Origin: Azospirillum oleiclasticum
Lineage (GTDB): Bacteria; Pseudomonadota; Alphaproteobacteria; Azospirillales; Azospirillaceae
DNA length: 64,000 bases
Reading direction: 5' to 3'
Assembly: GCF_013423485.1 (NCBI RefSeq)
Contig: NZ_JABFFR010000003.1
Span: 485,295-549,294 of the forward strand
Shown here: positions 27,382 through 36,015 of the stretch, in pieces
Layout: every line of letters starts with the position of its first letter
Numbering within the stretch: the stretch's first letter is position 1
Translations under genes and position numbers: made by a program
Notes under the pieces: generated by a model
What the model saw: only the letters and a program-made list of their open reading frames with translations
Databases searched by the model: none
What the model was told of the DNA's origin: nothing

Positions 27382-28125
27382 TCAGGCGCCGACGATGCCG
27401 CGCGCCTGCTTCATGCAGGCGCGCATGCGCTGGATGGCGCTGTAGAGGCCGCCGAAGATCGCCTCCCCCACCAGGAAATGGCCGATGTTCAGCTCGACGA
27501 TGGTGGGAATGGCCGCCACCGGCCCGACCGTCTCGTAGCTCAGCCCGTGGCCGGCGTGGCATTCCAGACCGATCGCCTCGGCGTGGGCGGCGGCGCGCAC
27601 GATGCGCTCCAGCTCGGCCTCACGGGCGGCACCCTCCGCCTCGCAATAGGCGCCGGTGTGCAGTTCCACCACCGGCGCGCCCAGCGCCCTGGCGGCGTCG
27701 AGCTGGGCCGGCTCGGGATCGACGAACAGCGACACGCGGATGCCGGCGGCACCCAGCTCCTGCGCGAAGCGCTCCAGATGCGCGAAGCCGCCGACGGCGT
27801 CCAGACCGCCCTCGGTCGTCACCTCCGTCCGCTTTTCCGGCACGATGCAGGCGGCGTGCGGGCGGTGGCGCAGGGCGATGGCCAGCATCTCCTCCGTCGC
27901 CGCCATCTCCAGGTTCAGCGGCAAGTCGATGCCGGTGGCGAGGCGCGCGATGTCCTCGTCGCGGATGTGGCGGCGGTCTTCCCGCAGATGGGCGGTGATG
28001 CCGTCGGCCCCGGCCTGGGCGGCCAGCTTCGCCGCGCGCAGCGGGTCCGGGTGGGGACCGCCGCGGGCGTTCCGGACGGTCGCCACATGGTCGATGTTCA
28101 CGCCGAGGCGCAGATGACGGCTCAT
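27382..28125 (-). CDS. pdxJ: Pyridoxine 5'-phosphate synthase PdxJ
   Basis: PdxJ condenses 3-amino-2-oxopropyl phosphate with 1-deoxyxylulose 5-phosphate to form the vitamin B6 ring. The 247-residue TIM barrel has [16 protein letters not shown] at the N-terminus, H-L-R-E-D-R-R-H-I near 46-54, [12 protein letters not shown] near 96-107, G-H-G-L-S-Y and [11 protein letters not shown] near the end. It is the first gene of the eight-gene minus-strand run, behind the promoter at 28191-28219. Confidence 0.95.
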   Translation of the reverse strand: MSRHLRLGVNIDHVATVRNARGGPHPDPLRAAKLAAQAGADGITAHLREDRRHIRDEDIARLATGIDLPLNLEMAATEEMLAIALRHRPHAACIVPEKRTEVTTEGGLDAVGGFAHLERFAQELGAAGIRVSLFVDPEPAQLDAARALGAPVVELHTGAYCEAEGAAREAELERIVRAAAHAEAIGLECHAGHGLSYETVGPVAAIPTIVELNIGHFLVGEAIFGGLYSAIQRMRACMKQARGIVGA

Positions 28126-28158
28126 GAAAGGGGCATCGCCTGAGAATCCGCCGGCACG

Positions 28159-28176
28159 CCCGGCACCCGTGCCGGG
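28159..28176 (-). promoter_or_regulatory. Hairpin in the pdxJ 5' leader
   Basis: CCCGGCAC (28159-28166) and GTGCCGGG (28169-28176) form a perfect eight-base-pair stem with a two-base turn, about 35 bases before the pdxJ ATG. It would stabilise the 5' end or tune entry into the long operon; no riboswitch consensus is apparent. Confidence 0.4.
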
Positions 28177-28190
28177 AACCGCATGCCGAC

Positions 28191-28219
28191 TATATAGCGA
28201 CCGATCCCCGCCACGTCAC
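28191..28219 (-). promoter_or_regulatory. Probable promoter of the pdxJ-parC operon
   Basis: On the minus strand GTGACG (28219-28214) and TATATA (28196-28191) are spaced by exactly 17 bases. TATATA is a strong -10 in a region otherwise above 65% GC. The transcript would start about 60 bases before pdxJ. Confidence 0.55.
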
Positions 28220-28303
28220 GCCCATTGACGGGCAACCGCTTGAAGGCCGGACGGTTGACCCGCGCCGCGCCACGCCCAGATGAAGGCGGCACGAGGAGGA
28301 GCC

Positions 28304-29428
28304 ATGACCGCCGGCCGACCCGCCGAACGGTCGCAATCCCCACGCGCGCCTTCCGAACCGATCCGCAACAGGGTTGACGCCGTGCCCAGACCGCCCCGCT
28401 TTCCGCACTCCGACCATTGCGACGGCCGACGCTTCTTCAACCCGCACCGGTCGACCGACAAGAGCGTCCTGGAGGTCGTCCGCTGCTTCTGGCGGGCGGA
28501 ATGGCCGGAATGGCCGATGGACATCCGCGACCCGTCCCACCCCACACCGCGACCGCCCGCGCCGGGCGGCGTGGCGGTGACGCACATCGGCCACGCCACC
28601 TTCCTGATCCAGCTCGACGGCCTCTCCCTCATCACCGATCCGGTCTTCTCGCGCCGCGCCAGCCCGTTCAGCTTCTACGGACCATCGCGCGCACGGCCGC
28701 CCGGTGTCCGGTTGGAGGATCTGCCCAAGCTGGACGCGGTTCTGCTCAGCCACGGTCACTTCGATCACGCCGACGTCCCATCCCTGCGCTCCCTCGCCCG
28801 CCGCTTCGCGCCACGGGCGGTAACGGGGTTGAACCAGGGGACGCTGCTCGACCGCTGCGGCCTGCGCCACATCGACGAGCTGGATTGGTGGGAGGCGGCG
28901 GAGCTGCCGGGTGGTGTGCGCGTCACCTTCGTGCCGGCGCAGCACTGGACCTCCCGCATGCCGTTCCGCCGCAACGAGGCGCTGTGGGGCGGCTTCGTGG
29001 TGGAGGGGCCGTCCGCCACCGTCTATTTCTGCGGCGACAGCGGCTACGGCCCGCATTTCCAGCAAATCGGCGAACGCTTCCCCCGGATCGATGTGGCGCT
29101 GCTGCCCATCGGCGCCTTCCTTCCCCGCTGGTTCATGGAGCCGCAGCACATGGACCCGGCGGACGCCGTGCAGGCCCACCGCGACCTCTCCCCGACCGTG
29201 GCCTTCGCCATGCATTACGGCGTGTTCCGCCTGACCCCGGAGGCGATCGACGCGCCGGTGGAGGGTCTGCACGCCGCCCGTGCCGCGGCCGGGCTGCCGG
29301 AACACGCCTTCCGCACGCTCGGGTTCGGTGAGACGGCGACCGTCTACCCCGAACGGATGGGGCGCCTTGCACCGGAGGCTGCTCAGCGCAATCTGGACAG
29401 GGCGTCGCAGGAAGGAGGCCAGACATGA
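28304..29428 (+). CDS. MBL-fold metallo-hydrolase (NAPE-PLD/UlaG-like)
   Basis: The 374-residue protein has the metallo-beta-lactamase core: T-H-I-G-H-A-T-F-L-I-Q, I-T-D-P-V-F-S, the metal motif L-S-H-G-H-F-D-H and later W-T-S-R, C-G-D-S-G-Y-G and H-Y-G-V-F. The W-x-G-F-V-V-E-G and F-M-E-P-Q-H-M-D-P-A segments resemble NAPE-phospholipase-D-like bacterial hydrolases, so a phosphodiester or lactone substrate is possible. The ATG at 28304 follows GAGGAGGA; one at 28280 has no ribosome site. Its stop overlaps the start of the aldose dehydrogenase gene by four bases. Confidence 0.85.
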   Translation: MTAGRPAERSQSPRAPSEPIRNRVDAVPRPPRFPHSDHCDGRRFFNPHRSTDKSVLEVVRCFWRAEWPEWPMDIRDPSHPTPRPPAPGGVAVTHIGHATFLIQLDGLSLITDPVFSRRASPFSFYGPSRARPPGVRLEDLPKLDAVLLSHGHFDHADVPSLRSLARRFAPRAVTGLNQGTLLDRCGLRHIDELDWWEAAELPGGVRVTFVPAQHWTSRMPFRRNEALWGGFVVEGPSATVYFCGDSGYGPHFQQIGERFPRIDVALLPIGAFLPRWFMEPQHMDPADAVQAHRDLSPTVAFAMHYGVFRLTPEAIDAPVEGLHAARAAAGLPEHAFRTLGFGETATVYPERMGRLAPEAAQRNLDRASQEGGQT

Positions 29429-30573
29429 CCACACCCCGAACCGCCACCCGCCGCCAGATGCTCGCCGGCACCGCGGGCGCCATCGCCGCGGCCGTCGTGC
29501 TGCGTCCCGGCGCCTCCCACGCGCAGAGCGCGCGGACCGAGAAGATGCGCCTCAAGGTGGTCGAGGTTGCCGACGGGCTGGACTATCCCTGGGGCCTCGC
29601 CTTCCTGCCCGACGGCTCGATGCTGGTGACCGAGCGCGAGGGGCGCCTGCGCCGGATCCTCCCCGATGGCAAGCTGTCCGCCGCCATCCGCGGCGTGCCC
29701 GAAGTGGTGGCGCGTGGACAGGGCGGCCTGCTCGACGTGGCACTCGATCCGCGCTTCGCGGACAACCGGCTGGTCTATCTCACCTATTCCGAGCCCGGCC
29801 AGGGCGGATCCGGCACCACGGCGGCGCGCGGCCGGCTGGGGGAGGACGGGCTTAGCGACGTGCAGGTGATCTTCCGCCAGACGCCGAAGCTGGGCACCGG
29901 GCATCATTTCGGCTCCCGCCTCGTCTTCGCGCCGGACGGCACCCTGTTCATCACCACCGGCGACCGCGGCCAGATGGCGCGGGCGCAGGAGCTGTCGATG
30001 CACCAGGGCAAGGTGATCCGCATCCGCCCCGACGGCTCGATTCCGCCCGACAACCCCTTCGTCGGCCGCAACGACGCGCGGCCGGAGATCTGGTCCTACG
30101 GCCACCGCAACATACAGGGTGCGGCCCTGCACCCGACCACCGGCCGCCTCTGGCTGCACGAGCATGGCGCCCGCGGCGGCGACGAGATCAACGTGCCGGA
30201 GGCCGGGCGCAATTACGGCTGGCCGGTCATCACCTACGGCATGGACTATTCCGGTGCGCGCATCGGCGAAGGCACGTCCAAGCCCGGCCTGGAGCAGCCC
30301 ATCCACTGGTGGGACCCGTCGATCGCGCCCAGCGGCATGGCCTTCTGCACCAGCGACCGCTACCCGGCGTGGCGCGGCAACCTGTTCATCGGTTCGCTTC
30401 GTTTCAGCCAGCTCGTGCGGCTGGAGCTGGACGGCACCACCGTCCTCAAGGAGGAGCGCTTCCTGGACGAGGTCGGCAAGCGCATCCGCGACGTCCGCCA
30501 GGGCCCCGACGGCTTCCTGTACGTCACCACCGACGAATCCGGCGGGTCAGTCCTGCGGCTGGAACCCGCCTGA
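29425..30573 (+). CDS. PQQ-dependent aldose sugar dehydrogenase-like protein
   Basis: The 382-residue periplasmic protein has a twin-arginine signal (T-R-R-Q-M-L-A-G, cleavage near S-H-A-Q-S). It folds as a six-bladed propeller of the soluble glucose dehydrogenase/YliI type: W-G-L-A-F-L-P-D-G, G-Q-G-G-L-L-D-V-A-L-D-P near 95-106, H-H-F-G-S-R-L near 155, Y-G-H-R-N-I-Q-G near 225, H-G-A-R-G-G-D-E near 245, and the Y-G-W-P-V-I-T-Y block. The catalytic histidine in G-H-H-F-G is present. It probably oxidises sugars using pyrroloquinoline quinone. It is coupled to the MBL gene by ATGA overlap. Confidence 0.87.
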   Translation: MTTPRTATRRQMLAGTAGAIAAAVVLRPGASHAQSARTEKMRLKVVEVADGLDYPWGLAFLPDGSMLVTEREGRLRRILPDGKLSAAIRGVPEVVARGQGGLLDVALDPRFADNRLVYLTYSEPGQGGSGTTAARGRLGEDGLSDVQVIFRQTPKLGTGHHFGSRLVFAPDGTLFITTGDRGQMARAQELSMHQGKVIRIRPDGSIPPDNPFVGRNDARPEIWSYGHRNIQGAALHPTTGRLWLHEHGARGGDEINVPEAGRNYGWPVITYGMDYSGARIGEGTSKPGLEQPIHWWDPSIAPSGMAFCTSDRYPAWRGNLFIGSLRFSQLVRLELDGTTVLKEERFLDEVGKRIRDVRQGPDGFLYVTTDESGGSVLRLEPA

Positions 30574-30593
30574 CGGCCTTCCCGTGACCGGCA

Positions 30594-30625
30594 GCGGTGC
30601 CTTAGGCTGATTCAGCCGGCACCGC
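30594..30625 (+). terminator. Long hairpin after the aldose dehydrogenase gene
   Basis: GCGGTGCC (30594-30601) pairs with GGCACCGC (30618-30625); inside it GGCTG pairs with CAGCC around ATT, with a three-base TTA bulge. Thirteen base pairs in all, but the next bases are CAAAAAGG rather than a T run. Confidence 0.45.
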
Positions 30626-30670
30626 CAAAAAGGCAAATGGCCGGGAAACACAAGGGAAGAGACACCCAGG

Positions 30671-31297
30671 ATGCTGACCTTCTTCTATTCGCCGTGGGCC
30701 TGTTCGCTGGCCTCCCACATCGCCCTGGAGGAAACGGGTGCCGCTTACGAGGAGCGCTCGCTCGCCTTCGCCAAGGACGAACAACGTTCCGCCGAGTATC
30801 TGGCCGTCAACCCGCGCGGGCGCGTGCCGGCGCTGAAGGTCGGCGACGTGGTGCTGACGGAAAATTCCGCCATTCTCCCCTTCATCGCCGATCATTTTCC
30901 CGACGCCGGCCTGCTCCCCGCCGATGCGGTGCAGCGGGCGCGCTGCGCGTCGCTGATCGGCTTCATCTCCAGCACCGTGCATCCGTCCTACACCCACATC
31001 CGCAGGCCCGAACGCTTCGCCGAGGACAAGGCGGTGTTTCCGGAGCTGATTGCCACCGGGCGCAAGAACTTCCTGGCGAACCTGCGCGACCTCGATGCCC
31101 AGTTGGCCGGCAAGACCTGGGCGATGGGTGACGCGTACACCGTCTGCGACCCGTATGTCTTTGTAATGGGGAGCTGGCCGCAGCGAATCGACCTGCCCAT
31201 CGACGAGCTGACCAACCTCAACGCCCACAGGCAGCGCATGCTGGCGCGCCCCGCCGTGCAGCGGGTGCTGGCGCGCGAGGGACTGACCGTCGTCTGA
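30671..31297 (+). CDS. Glutathione S-transferase family protein (beta-like)
   Basis: The 208-residue protein has a thioredoxin-like N-terminal domain with Y-S-P-W-A-C-S-L-A-S-H (C11 in the position used by beta-class enzymes). The cis-proline loop G-R-V-P-A-L and the glutathione-contact T-E-N-S-A-I-L follow, then an all-helical domain. Such enzymes conjugate glutathione or reduce disulfides; the substrate is not predictable. It stands alone between a hairpin and the MFS gene. Confidence 0.87.
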   Translation: MLTFFYSPWACSLASHIALEETGAAYEERSLAFAKDEQRSAEYLAVNPRGRVPALKVGDVVLTENSAILPFIADHFPDAGLLPADAVQRARCASLIGFISSTVHPSYTHIRRPERFAEDKAVFPELIATGRKNFLANLRDLDAQLAGKTWAMGDAYTVCDPYVFVMGSWPQRIDLPIDELTNLNAHRQRMLARPAVQRVLAREGLTVV

Positions 31298-31379
31298 CGA
31301 CATGCGCATGGCGCACATTCCGCAACCGGGACTGTCGCCGCGTTGACAGTGCGGCGGCGGCGGTGGTCCAGTCCTCCGT

Positions 31380-32570
31380 ATGAGTTCCACCGCCGCCGCG
31401 TCGCCCGCGATCCCCGTCCGGACCATCGTCTGCCTCGCCGCCGCGGCCTTCACGTCGGGCGCGTCGCTGCGGCTGGCCGATCCGCTGATCCCGCAGATCT
31501 GCGACCAGTTCGGGGTCAGCGTGTCCGACGCGTCGGTCGTCGGCACCGGATTCACCTTTGCCTACGGCTTGTCGCAGGTGGTGTACGGGCCGGTCGGCGA
31601 CCGGCTCGGCAAGGTGTTGGTGATCCTCATCTCGTGCGTGCTGTGCTCGGTGTTCAGCGTCGCCGCGTCGCTGGCTCCGGACGTCGGTGCGCTGGGCCTC
31701 TTCCGCCTGCTGGGCGGGGCGGCGGCCGGCGCCATCGTGCCGCTCTGCATGGCGCATCTCGGCGACACCGTTCCGTACGAGCAGCGGCAGGGCGTGCTCG
31801 GGCGTTTCCTCGCCGGGCAGATGCTGGGCATCCTGGCCGGGCAGACGCTGGGCGGCATCCTCGGAGAACACATCGGCTGGCGGAACACCTTCGTGGCGCT
31901 GGGGGTGGTCCAGCTCGCCGTGGCGCTGCTGCTGTGGGTCGACCTGCGCGCCACACGCGTCCCGCCCACACGTACGGTGCTGAGTTTGCCCGCCATCGTC
32001 GGCACCTACATGGCGTTGGCGCGCACCCCGCATGTGCGGCGCGTGGTGGGCGCCGTCTATGTGGAAGGCGTGCTGTTCTTCGCCGGCCTGACCTATTTCG
32101 GCGCGTTCCTGCGGCAGGAATACGGGCTTGGCTACGACACCATCGGCGCCATGCTGGCCGCCTTCGGGCTGGGAGCGCTCGCCTACGCCGCTCAGGCGCC
32201 GCGCGTGGTGGCGACGCTGGGGCAGCGCGGCATGATGGTGGGCGGGGGCTTCGTCATGCTCGCCGCCTATCTCTGGTCGGCGCTGACGCCGGTGGTGTGG
32301 AGCTTCATCCCGGTCTTCGCGGCGCTGGGGCTCGGCTATTACCTCATGCACAACACGTTGCAGACGCTGGCGACCCAGATGTCGCCGCAGGCCCGCGGCA
32401 TCGGCATGTCGATCTTCGCGTCCGCCCTGTTCCTCGGCCAGGGGACCGGGGTGTGGGCCGGTGGCCATGTGGTGGAATCGCTGGGCTACCCGCCGCTGTT
32501 CGCCGCCTGCGGCGTCGGGCTGGCGGTGCTGGGCTGGCTGTTCCGCCGCAGCCTGCCGCAGCGGCGGTAA
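31380..32570 (+). CDS. MFS transporter
   Basis: The 396-residue protein has twelve hydrophobic segments and the inter-helix-2/3 motif G-P-V-G-D-R-L-G-K. The proline/glycine helix motif of exporters is partly present (G-Q-T-L-G-G-I-L-G). It resembles YdhP/AraJ-type or Bcr-like proteins, and the substrate is unknown. It is convergent with the ureohydrolase gene, with only 29 bases between their ends and no clear terminator there. Confidence 0.83.
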   Translation: MSSTAAASPAIPVRTIVCLAAAAFTSGASLRLADPLIPQICDQFGVSVSDASVVGTGFTFAYGLSQVVYGPVGDRLGKVLVILISCVLCSVFSVAASLAPDVGALGLFRLLGGAAAGAIVPLCMAHLGDTVPYEQRQGVLGRFLAGQMLGILAGQTLGGILGEHIGWRNTFVALGVVQLAVALLLWVDLRATRVPPTRTVLSLPAIVGTYMALARTPHVRRVVGAVYVEGVLFFAGLTYFGAFLRQEYGLGYDTIGAMLAAFGLGALAYAAQAPRVVATLGQRGMMVGGGFVMLAAYLWSALTPVVWSFIPVFAALGLGYYLMHNTLQTLATQMSPQARGIGMSIFASALFLGQGTGVWAGGHVVESLGYPPLFAACGVGLAVLGWLFRRSLPQRR

Positions 32571-32599
32571 CAACAACGACCCAGCACCCCCGCGTCGGA

Positions 32600-33640
32600 C
32601 TAACGTTTGCCGCGCAGCGCCACCAGCGACAGAAGGGTGAACAGCACCTGCGCCGCCACATGGGCGGTGTTGCTGGTGGCGTCGTACTGCGGCGCCACCT
32701 CCACCACGTCGCCGCCGACGATGTCGATGCCGGCGAGCCCGCGCAGGAGCTGGAGCACTTCCCGCGGGGTCAGCCCACCGACCTCCGGTGTGCCGGTGCC
32801 GGGGGCGAAGCCGGGATCGACGCTGTCGATGTCGAAGGAGACGTACACCGGCCCGTCCCCGACCTTGCGCCGCGCCGCCTCGATCACCGCGGACATGCCC
32901 ATCTCGGCGGCCGTCTCGGCGTGGATCACCGTCATGCCGCTGTCGTAGGAGAACTCCCACAGATACTCGGCGGCACCGCGGATGCCGATCTGGATGGTGC
33001 GCTCCGGGTCCAGCACGCCGTCCAGCACCGCCTGCCGGAACGGCCCGCCATGATGGAACTTCGATCCCTCGTAGGGACCGGAGGTGTCGCAGTGGGCGTC
33101 GATGTGGATCATGCCGACCGGCCGGGCGGCGCCCACGGCTCGTAGGATCGACTGGCTGATGGAGTGGTCGCCGCCGACCGACAGCGGGATCACCCCGGCC
33201 GCCACCACCTTCGTGTAATACCCGACCAGATCCTCGTGGCAGGATTCCAGGCTGTAGCGGCTGCGGAACGGCACGTCGCCCACGTCGGCCACCGACAGGC
33301 CGTCCATGGGTGCCACCTTCAGCGCATGCTCGTACGGCCCGATCCGCTCCACCGCGCGTACGGCGCGTGGCCCCAGACGGGAACCGGCGCGGTTGGTCAC
33401 GCCCAGATCCATCGGCACGCCGATCAGCGCGACGTCGAGCCCGCCGAAATCCGGGAGCTCCGGCGCGTCCGGCCGGTGCGGGGCGCCGGCGAAGGTGGCG
33501 ACCCCGGCGAAGGGCCATTTCCGGCGCTCGCCCATGAACTGCTTCTCCGCCACCGCGCGGAACGCCGGGTCGTAGATGTCGCCCCCGGAGGCGTCCCCGT
33601 ATTTTTCCCGCAACCGGGCGAGTTTGCCGGCGTCGGTCAT
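32600..33640 (-). CDS. Agmatinase/guanidino-acid ureohydrolase family
   Basis: The 346-residue manganese enzyme belongs to the arginase/agmatinase superfamily. Metal ligands are visible in G-G-D-H-S (H159), D-A-H-C-D (D181, H183, D185) and F-D-I-D-S-V-D-P. The H-H-G near 197 is the substrate-binding loop. The N-terminal F-A-G-V-A-T-F and G-V-P-M-D-L-G-V segments resemble guanidinobutyrase and guanidinopropionase as much as agmatinase, so the exact guanidine substrate is open. Start at 33640 with AGGAGAGG five bases before; an in-frame start at 33664 is less good. Confidence 0.87.
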   Translation of the reverse strand: MTDAGKLARLREKYGDASGGDIYDPAFRAVAEKQFMGERRKWPFAGVATFAGAPHRPDAPELPDFGGLDVALIGVPMDLGVTNRAGSRLGPRAVRAVERIGPYEHALKVAPMDGLSVADVGDVPFRSRYSLESCHEDLVGYYTKVVAAGVIPLSVGGDHSISQSILRAVGAARPVGMIHIDAHCDTSGPYEGSKFHHGGPFRQAVLDGVLDPERTIQIGIRGAAEYLWEFSYDSGMTVIHAETAAEMGMSAVIEAARRKVGDGPVYVSFDIDSVDPGFAPGTGTPEVGGLTPREVLQLLRGLAGIDIVGGDVVEVAPQYDATSNTAHVAAQVLFTLLSLVALRGKR

Positions 33641-33807
33641 CTCGGCCTCTCCTGTGCATGGCACCCTGCGTGCCCATCTCTCGCCCTCATCCTACGGCAC
33701 CGCGCGGCCACGGTCGCCGGCCAAATGCGGTAACCGGAAGGGCGGGTTGCCCGCGAGCCGTACGCACCCCATCGTCACCTGAACCCTGTCGATGCGGAGT
33801 TCCGTCC

Positions 33808-34803
33808 ATGCGCTACCGTCCGCTCGGTTCGAGCGACCTGACCGTATCGACCATCGCGCTCGGCTCCTGGCTGACCTATTCCGGCGGCGTGGAGAAGAGC
33901 CGCAGCATCGCCTGCGTGCGCGAGGCGTTGGACCAGGGCATCACCCTGATCGACACCGCCAACGTGTACGGCCGCGGTGCGTCGGAATCGCTGCTGGGCG
34001 AGGCGCTGGCCGGCGTGCCGCGCGACAGCTACGTGCTGGCGACCAAGCTGTATTTCCCGATGAGCGACACCGACCGAGGCCTGTCGCGGGCGCAGGTGTT
34101 CAAGCAGATCGACGCCTCGCTCGCCCGCCTGCGCACCGACCACATCGACCTCTACCAGTGCCACCGCTACGACGCGGACACCCCGCTGGAGGAGACGATG
34201 GAGGCGCTGACCGAGGTGGTGCGCCAGGGCAAGGCGCGCTGGATCGGCTTCTCCGAATGGCCGGCCGACCGCATCCGCGCCGCCCTCGCCCTGCCCGGCG
34301 TGACCAAGTTCGTGTCGAGCCAGCCGCAATACTCCCTGCTTTGGCGCGAGCCGGAGCGGGAGGTCATCCCGCTCTGCGCCGCCAACGGCATCGCGCAGAT
34401 CGTCTGGTCACCGCTGGCGCAGGGGGTGCTGACCGGCAAATACCCGCCGGGCGCGGTGCCCCCGAAGGACAGCCGCGCCGCCGACCCGGCGATGGGCGCC
34501 TATCTGAGGCGCGAGTGGCTGTCGCGGTCAACGCTGGAGGCCGTGCAGCGGCTGCGCGCGCTGGCCGAAGCCAACGGCTGCACCGCCGCCCAACTGGCGC
34601 TGGCCTGGGTGCTGCGGCAACCCAACGTCGCCGCGGCCATCGTCGGCGCCACGCGGCCGGAGCAGGTGGCCGCCAACGCCCGCGCCGCCGATCTCGACCT
34701 GCCTTCGGCGGTGATCGAGGAAGCCGGGCGGATCGTGCAGCCGCCCTCCCCCTGGTCGCCGTCGGTCTTACTGAACCGCATCAGGCGCAAGCTGCGCGTC
34801 TGA
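33808..34803 (+). CDS. Aldo/keto reductase (Kv-beta/YghZ-like)
   Basis: The 331-residue TIM-barrel enzyme shows the AKR catalytic tetrad: D49 in L-I-D-T-A-N, Y54 in V-Y-G, K80 in L-A-T-K-L and H119 in Y-Q-C-H-R. The S-Q-P-Q-Y-S-L-L-W-R segment and the late I-V-G-A-T-R-P-E-Q NADPH loop match the AKR14/Kv-beta-like group, which reduce small aldehydes such as methylglyoxal. It is divergent from the ureohydrolase; the 167-base space between them holds both promoters. Confidence 0.87.
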   Translation: MRYRPLGSSDLTVSTIALGSWLTYSGGVEKSRSIACVREALDQGITLIDTANVYGRGASESLLGEALAGVPRDSYVLATKLYFPMSDTDRGLSRAQVFKQIDASLARLRTDHIDLYQCHRYDADTPLEETMEALTEVVRQGKARWIGFSEWPADRIRAALALPGVTKFVSSQPQYSLLWREPEREVIPLCAANGIAQIVWSPLAQGVLTGKYPPGAVPPKDSRAADPAMGAYLRREWLSRSTLEAVQRLRALAEANGCTAAQLALAWVLRQPNVAAAIVGATRPEQVAANARAADLDLPSAVIEEAGRIVQPPSPWSPSVLLNRIRRKLRV

Positions 34804-34806
34804 CCG

Positions 34807-35001
34807 TCAACGGCGCCGGGTGGCCGCCGGGGTGCTCTGGCCGGCCCGCGCCACCAGCATGGGCTCGTCCATGATGGCGTTGTCGACGACGTGCAGGCGG
34901 CGGTCGCGGTCGTAACTCTCCACCCGCCGGCCGGCGCGACGGAGCACCAGGACGGCGCGGTAGACGGAGGGTGACGGGTAGCTCGAACGCGTGCGGCGCA
35001 T
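34807..35001 (-). CDS. Small hypothetical protein (64 residues)
   Basis: This short frame encodes a basic, soluble 64-residue product (starts M-R-R-T-R-S-S-Y, contains L-V-L-R-R-A-G-R-R-V-E-S and V-V-D-N-A-I-M-D-E-P). It lies three bases from the end of the aldo/keto reductase gene on the other strand. The divergent gene at 35124 leaves room for a promoter. No family is recognised and coding potential is moderate; it could be a spurious frame. Confidence 0.4.
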   Translation of the reverse strand: MRRTRSSYPSPSVYRAVLVLRRAGRRVESYDRDRRLHVVDNAIMDEPMLVARAGQSTPAATRRR

Positions 35002-35123
35002 GACAGACCAAAGTGCCGTTGTCGGATGGCGCTTCGGTAACAGAGAAAGGTTGCAAGCGTTTGACAGCCCGGTTGCAGGACAGACCCGCGGAACGGCCGT
35101 ACCCTGCGGCGCGTTCTCCATCC

Positions 35124-35501
35124 ATGGGACCCGTACCGAGTGAACCCGGCCTCACCGACGCCGACGACCGCCGCCTCGACCGCAGCTTCGACCGGCTGGA
35201 ACGCGAGATGCCGTATCGGGCCGCGCGAGTCGTCCACTGGCTGCGCGAGCCGTCGGCCCGCTGGGTCCGCATCCCGATCGCCGTCCTTCTGATGCTGGGT
35301 GGCGTGTTCAGCTTCATGCCCGTGTTGGGCCTTTGGATGCTGCCGCTGGGTGTCGCCCTCGTGGCGCTCGACGTGCCGTTCCTGAAGCGGCCGGTCGCTG
35401 GCCTGATGATCCGCGGCCAGCGCCGCTGGGCCGAATGGCGCCGCACCAACCGTTTCGGTCTCTTCTCCCGCAACACCGCCACCCGGAGGAACGAACCATG
35501 A
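35124..35501 (+). CDS. Small inner-membrane protein of unknown function
   Basis: The 125-residue protein has a polar N-terminus with L-D-R-S-F-D-R-L-E-R-E and the motif W-L-R-E-P-S-A-R-W-V-R-I-P. A helical hairpin follows (V-L-L-M-L-G-G-V-F-S-F-M-P-V-L-G and W-M-L-P-L-G-V-A-L-V-A-L-D-V-P), then a basic tail (W-A-E-W-R-R). Similar proteins occur widely in alphaproteobacteria and are sometimes mislabelled as tryptophan synthase subunits; no function is known. Its stop overlaps the next ATG (ATGA). Confidence 0.7.
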   Translation: MGPVPSEPGLTDADDRRLDRSFDRLEREMPYRAARVVHWLREPSARWVRIPIAVLLMLGGVFSFMPVLGLWMLPLGVALVALDVPFLKRPVAGLMIRGQRRWAEWRRTNRFGLFSRNTATRRNEP

Positions 35502-35923
35502 GAGCCGTCGCGTGTCTGATCGGGGCGGGGCTGCTGCTCGCGGCACAGTCCCCGGCGCTGGCACAGCAGGGCTGCGGCGATGCCGTGTCCGCCCTGGCCC
35601 AGCGCCACAACATCGCGCTTGCTGCCGCCGAGGGTGGCGATCCCACCACGCCCAGCGCTCCCGCCACCAAGGAATCGCTCGGCGTCGGCGTGATGGACAG
35701 GCTAGAGCAGGCCGAGGCCGTCAACCGGCCGGAGACGACGGAGGGCAGCGCCGGTTCGACCGCCCCGGCACCGGTCGACACCGCCGCCCAGGCCAGCGCG
35801 CGCCGCATCCAGGCCGAAGCCCTTCTGAACGAAGCCCGCCAGGATGCGCAGGCCGGCCGCATGGACGAGTGCCGGTCGAAACTCGATGCCGCCCGCCCGC
35901 TGCTGGAAGCCTCCGGAAATTAG
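35498..35923 (+). CDS. Secreted alanine-rich hypothetical protein
   Basis: The 141-residue product starts with a clean Sec signal peptide (M-R-A-V-A-C-L-I-G-A-G-L-L, cleavage after A-L-A-Q). A variable acidic linker follows (about 40-90), then a helical C-terminal segment with Q-A-E-A-L-L-N-E-A-R-Q-D-A-Q-A-G-R-M-D-E-C. Two cysteines (Q-G-C-G-D and D-E-C-R) could pair. It is translationally coupled to the upstream membrane protein (ATGA). A strong hairpin follows the stop. No domain recognised. Confidence 0.72.
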   Translation: MRAVACLIGAGLLLAAQSPALAQQGCGDAVSALAQRHNIALAAAEGGDPTTPSAPATKESLGVGVMDRLEQAEAVNRPETTEGSAGSTAPAPVDTAAQASARRIQAEALLNEARQDAQAGRMDECRSKLDAARPLLEASGN

Positions 35924-35940
35924 ACACAGCAGGCGCTGGA

Positions 35941-35979
35941 GCCGCAACCCGCTCCCCGTATCAAGGAGCGGGATGCGGC
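35941..35979 (+). terminator. Large hairpin between the secreted protein and EF-hand genes
   Basis: Fifteen bases at 35941-35955 pair with 35965-35979 with a single mismatch around a nine-base loop. There is no T run, so it may be a Rho-dependent end, an attenuator or an mRNA stabiliser ahead of the EF-hand gene. Confidence 0.45.
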
Positions 35980-36015
35980 GGCCCATTCGCCGTTCCTGGA
36001 GCGGGAGTGGCGGTC

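Noticed and set aside
26915..27562. N-terminal extension of lepB by 216 residues
   Set aside because: The frame crosses acpS and part of pdxJ, has arginine-rich shadow composition, and the ATG at 26914 matches the family N-terminus.
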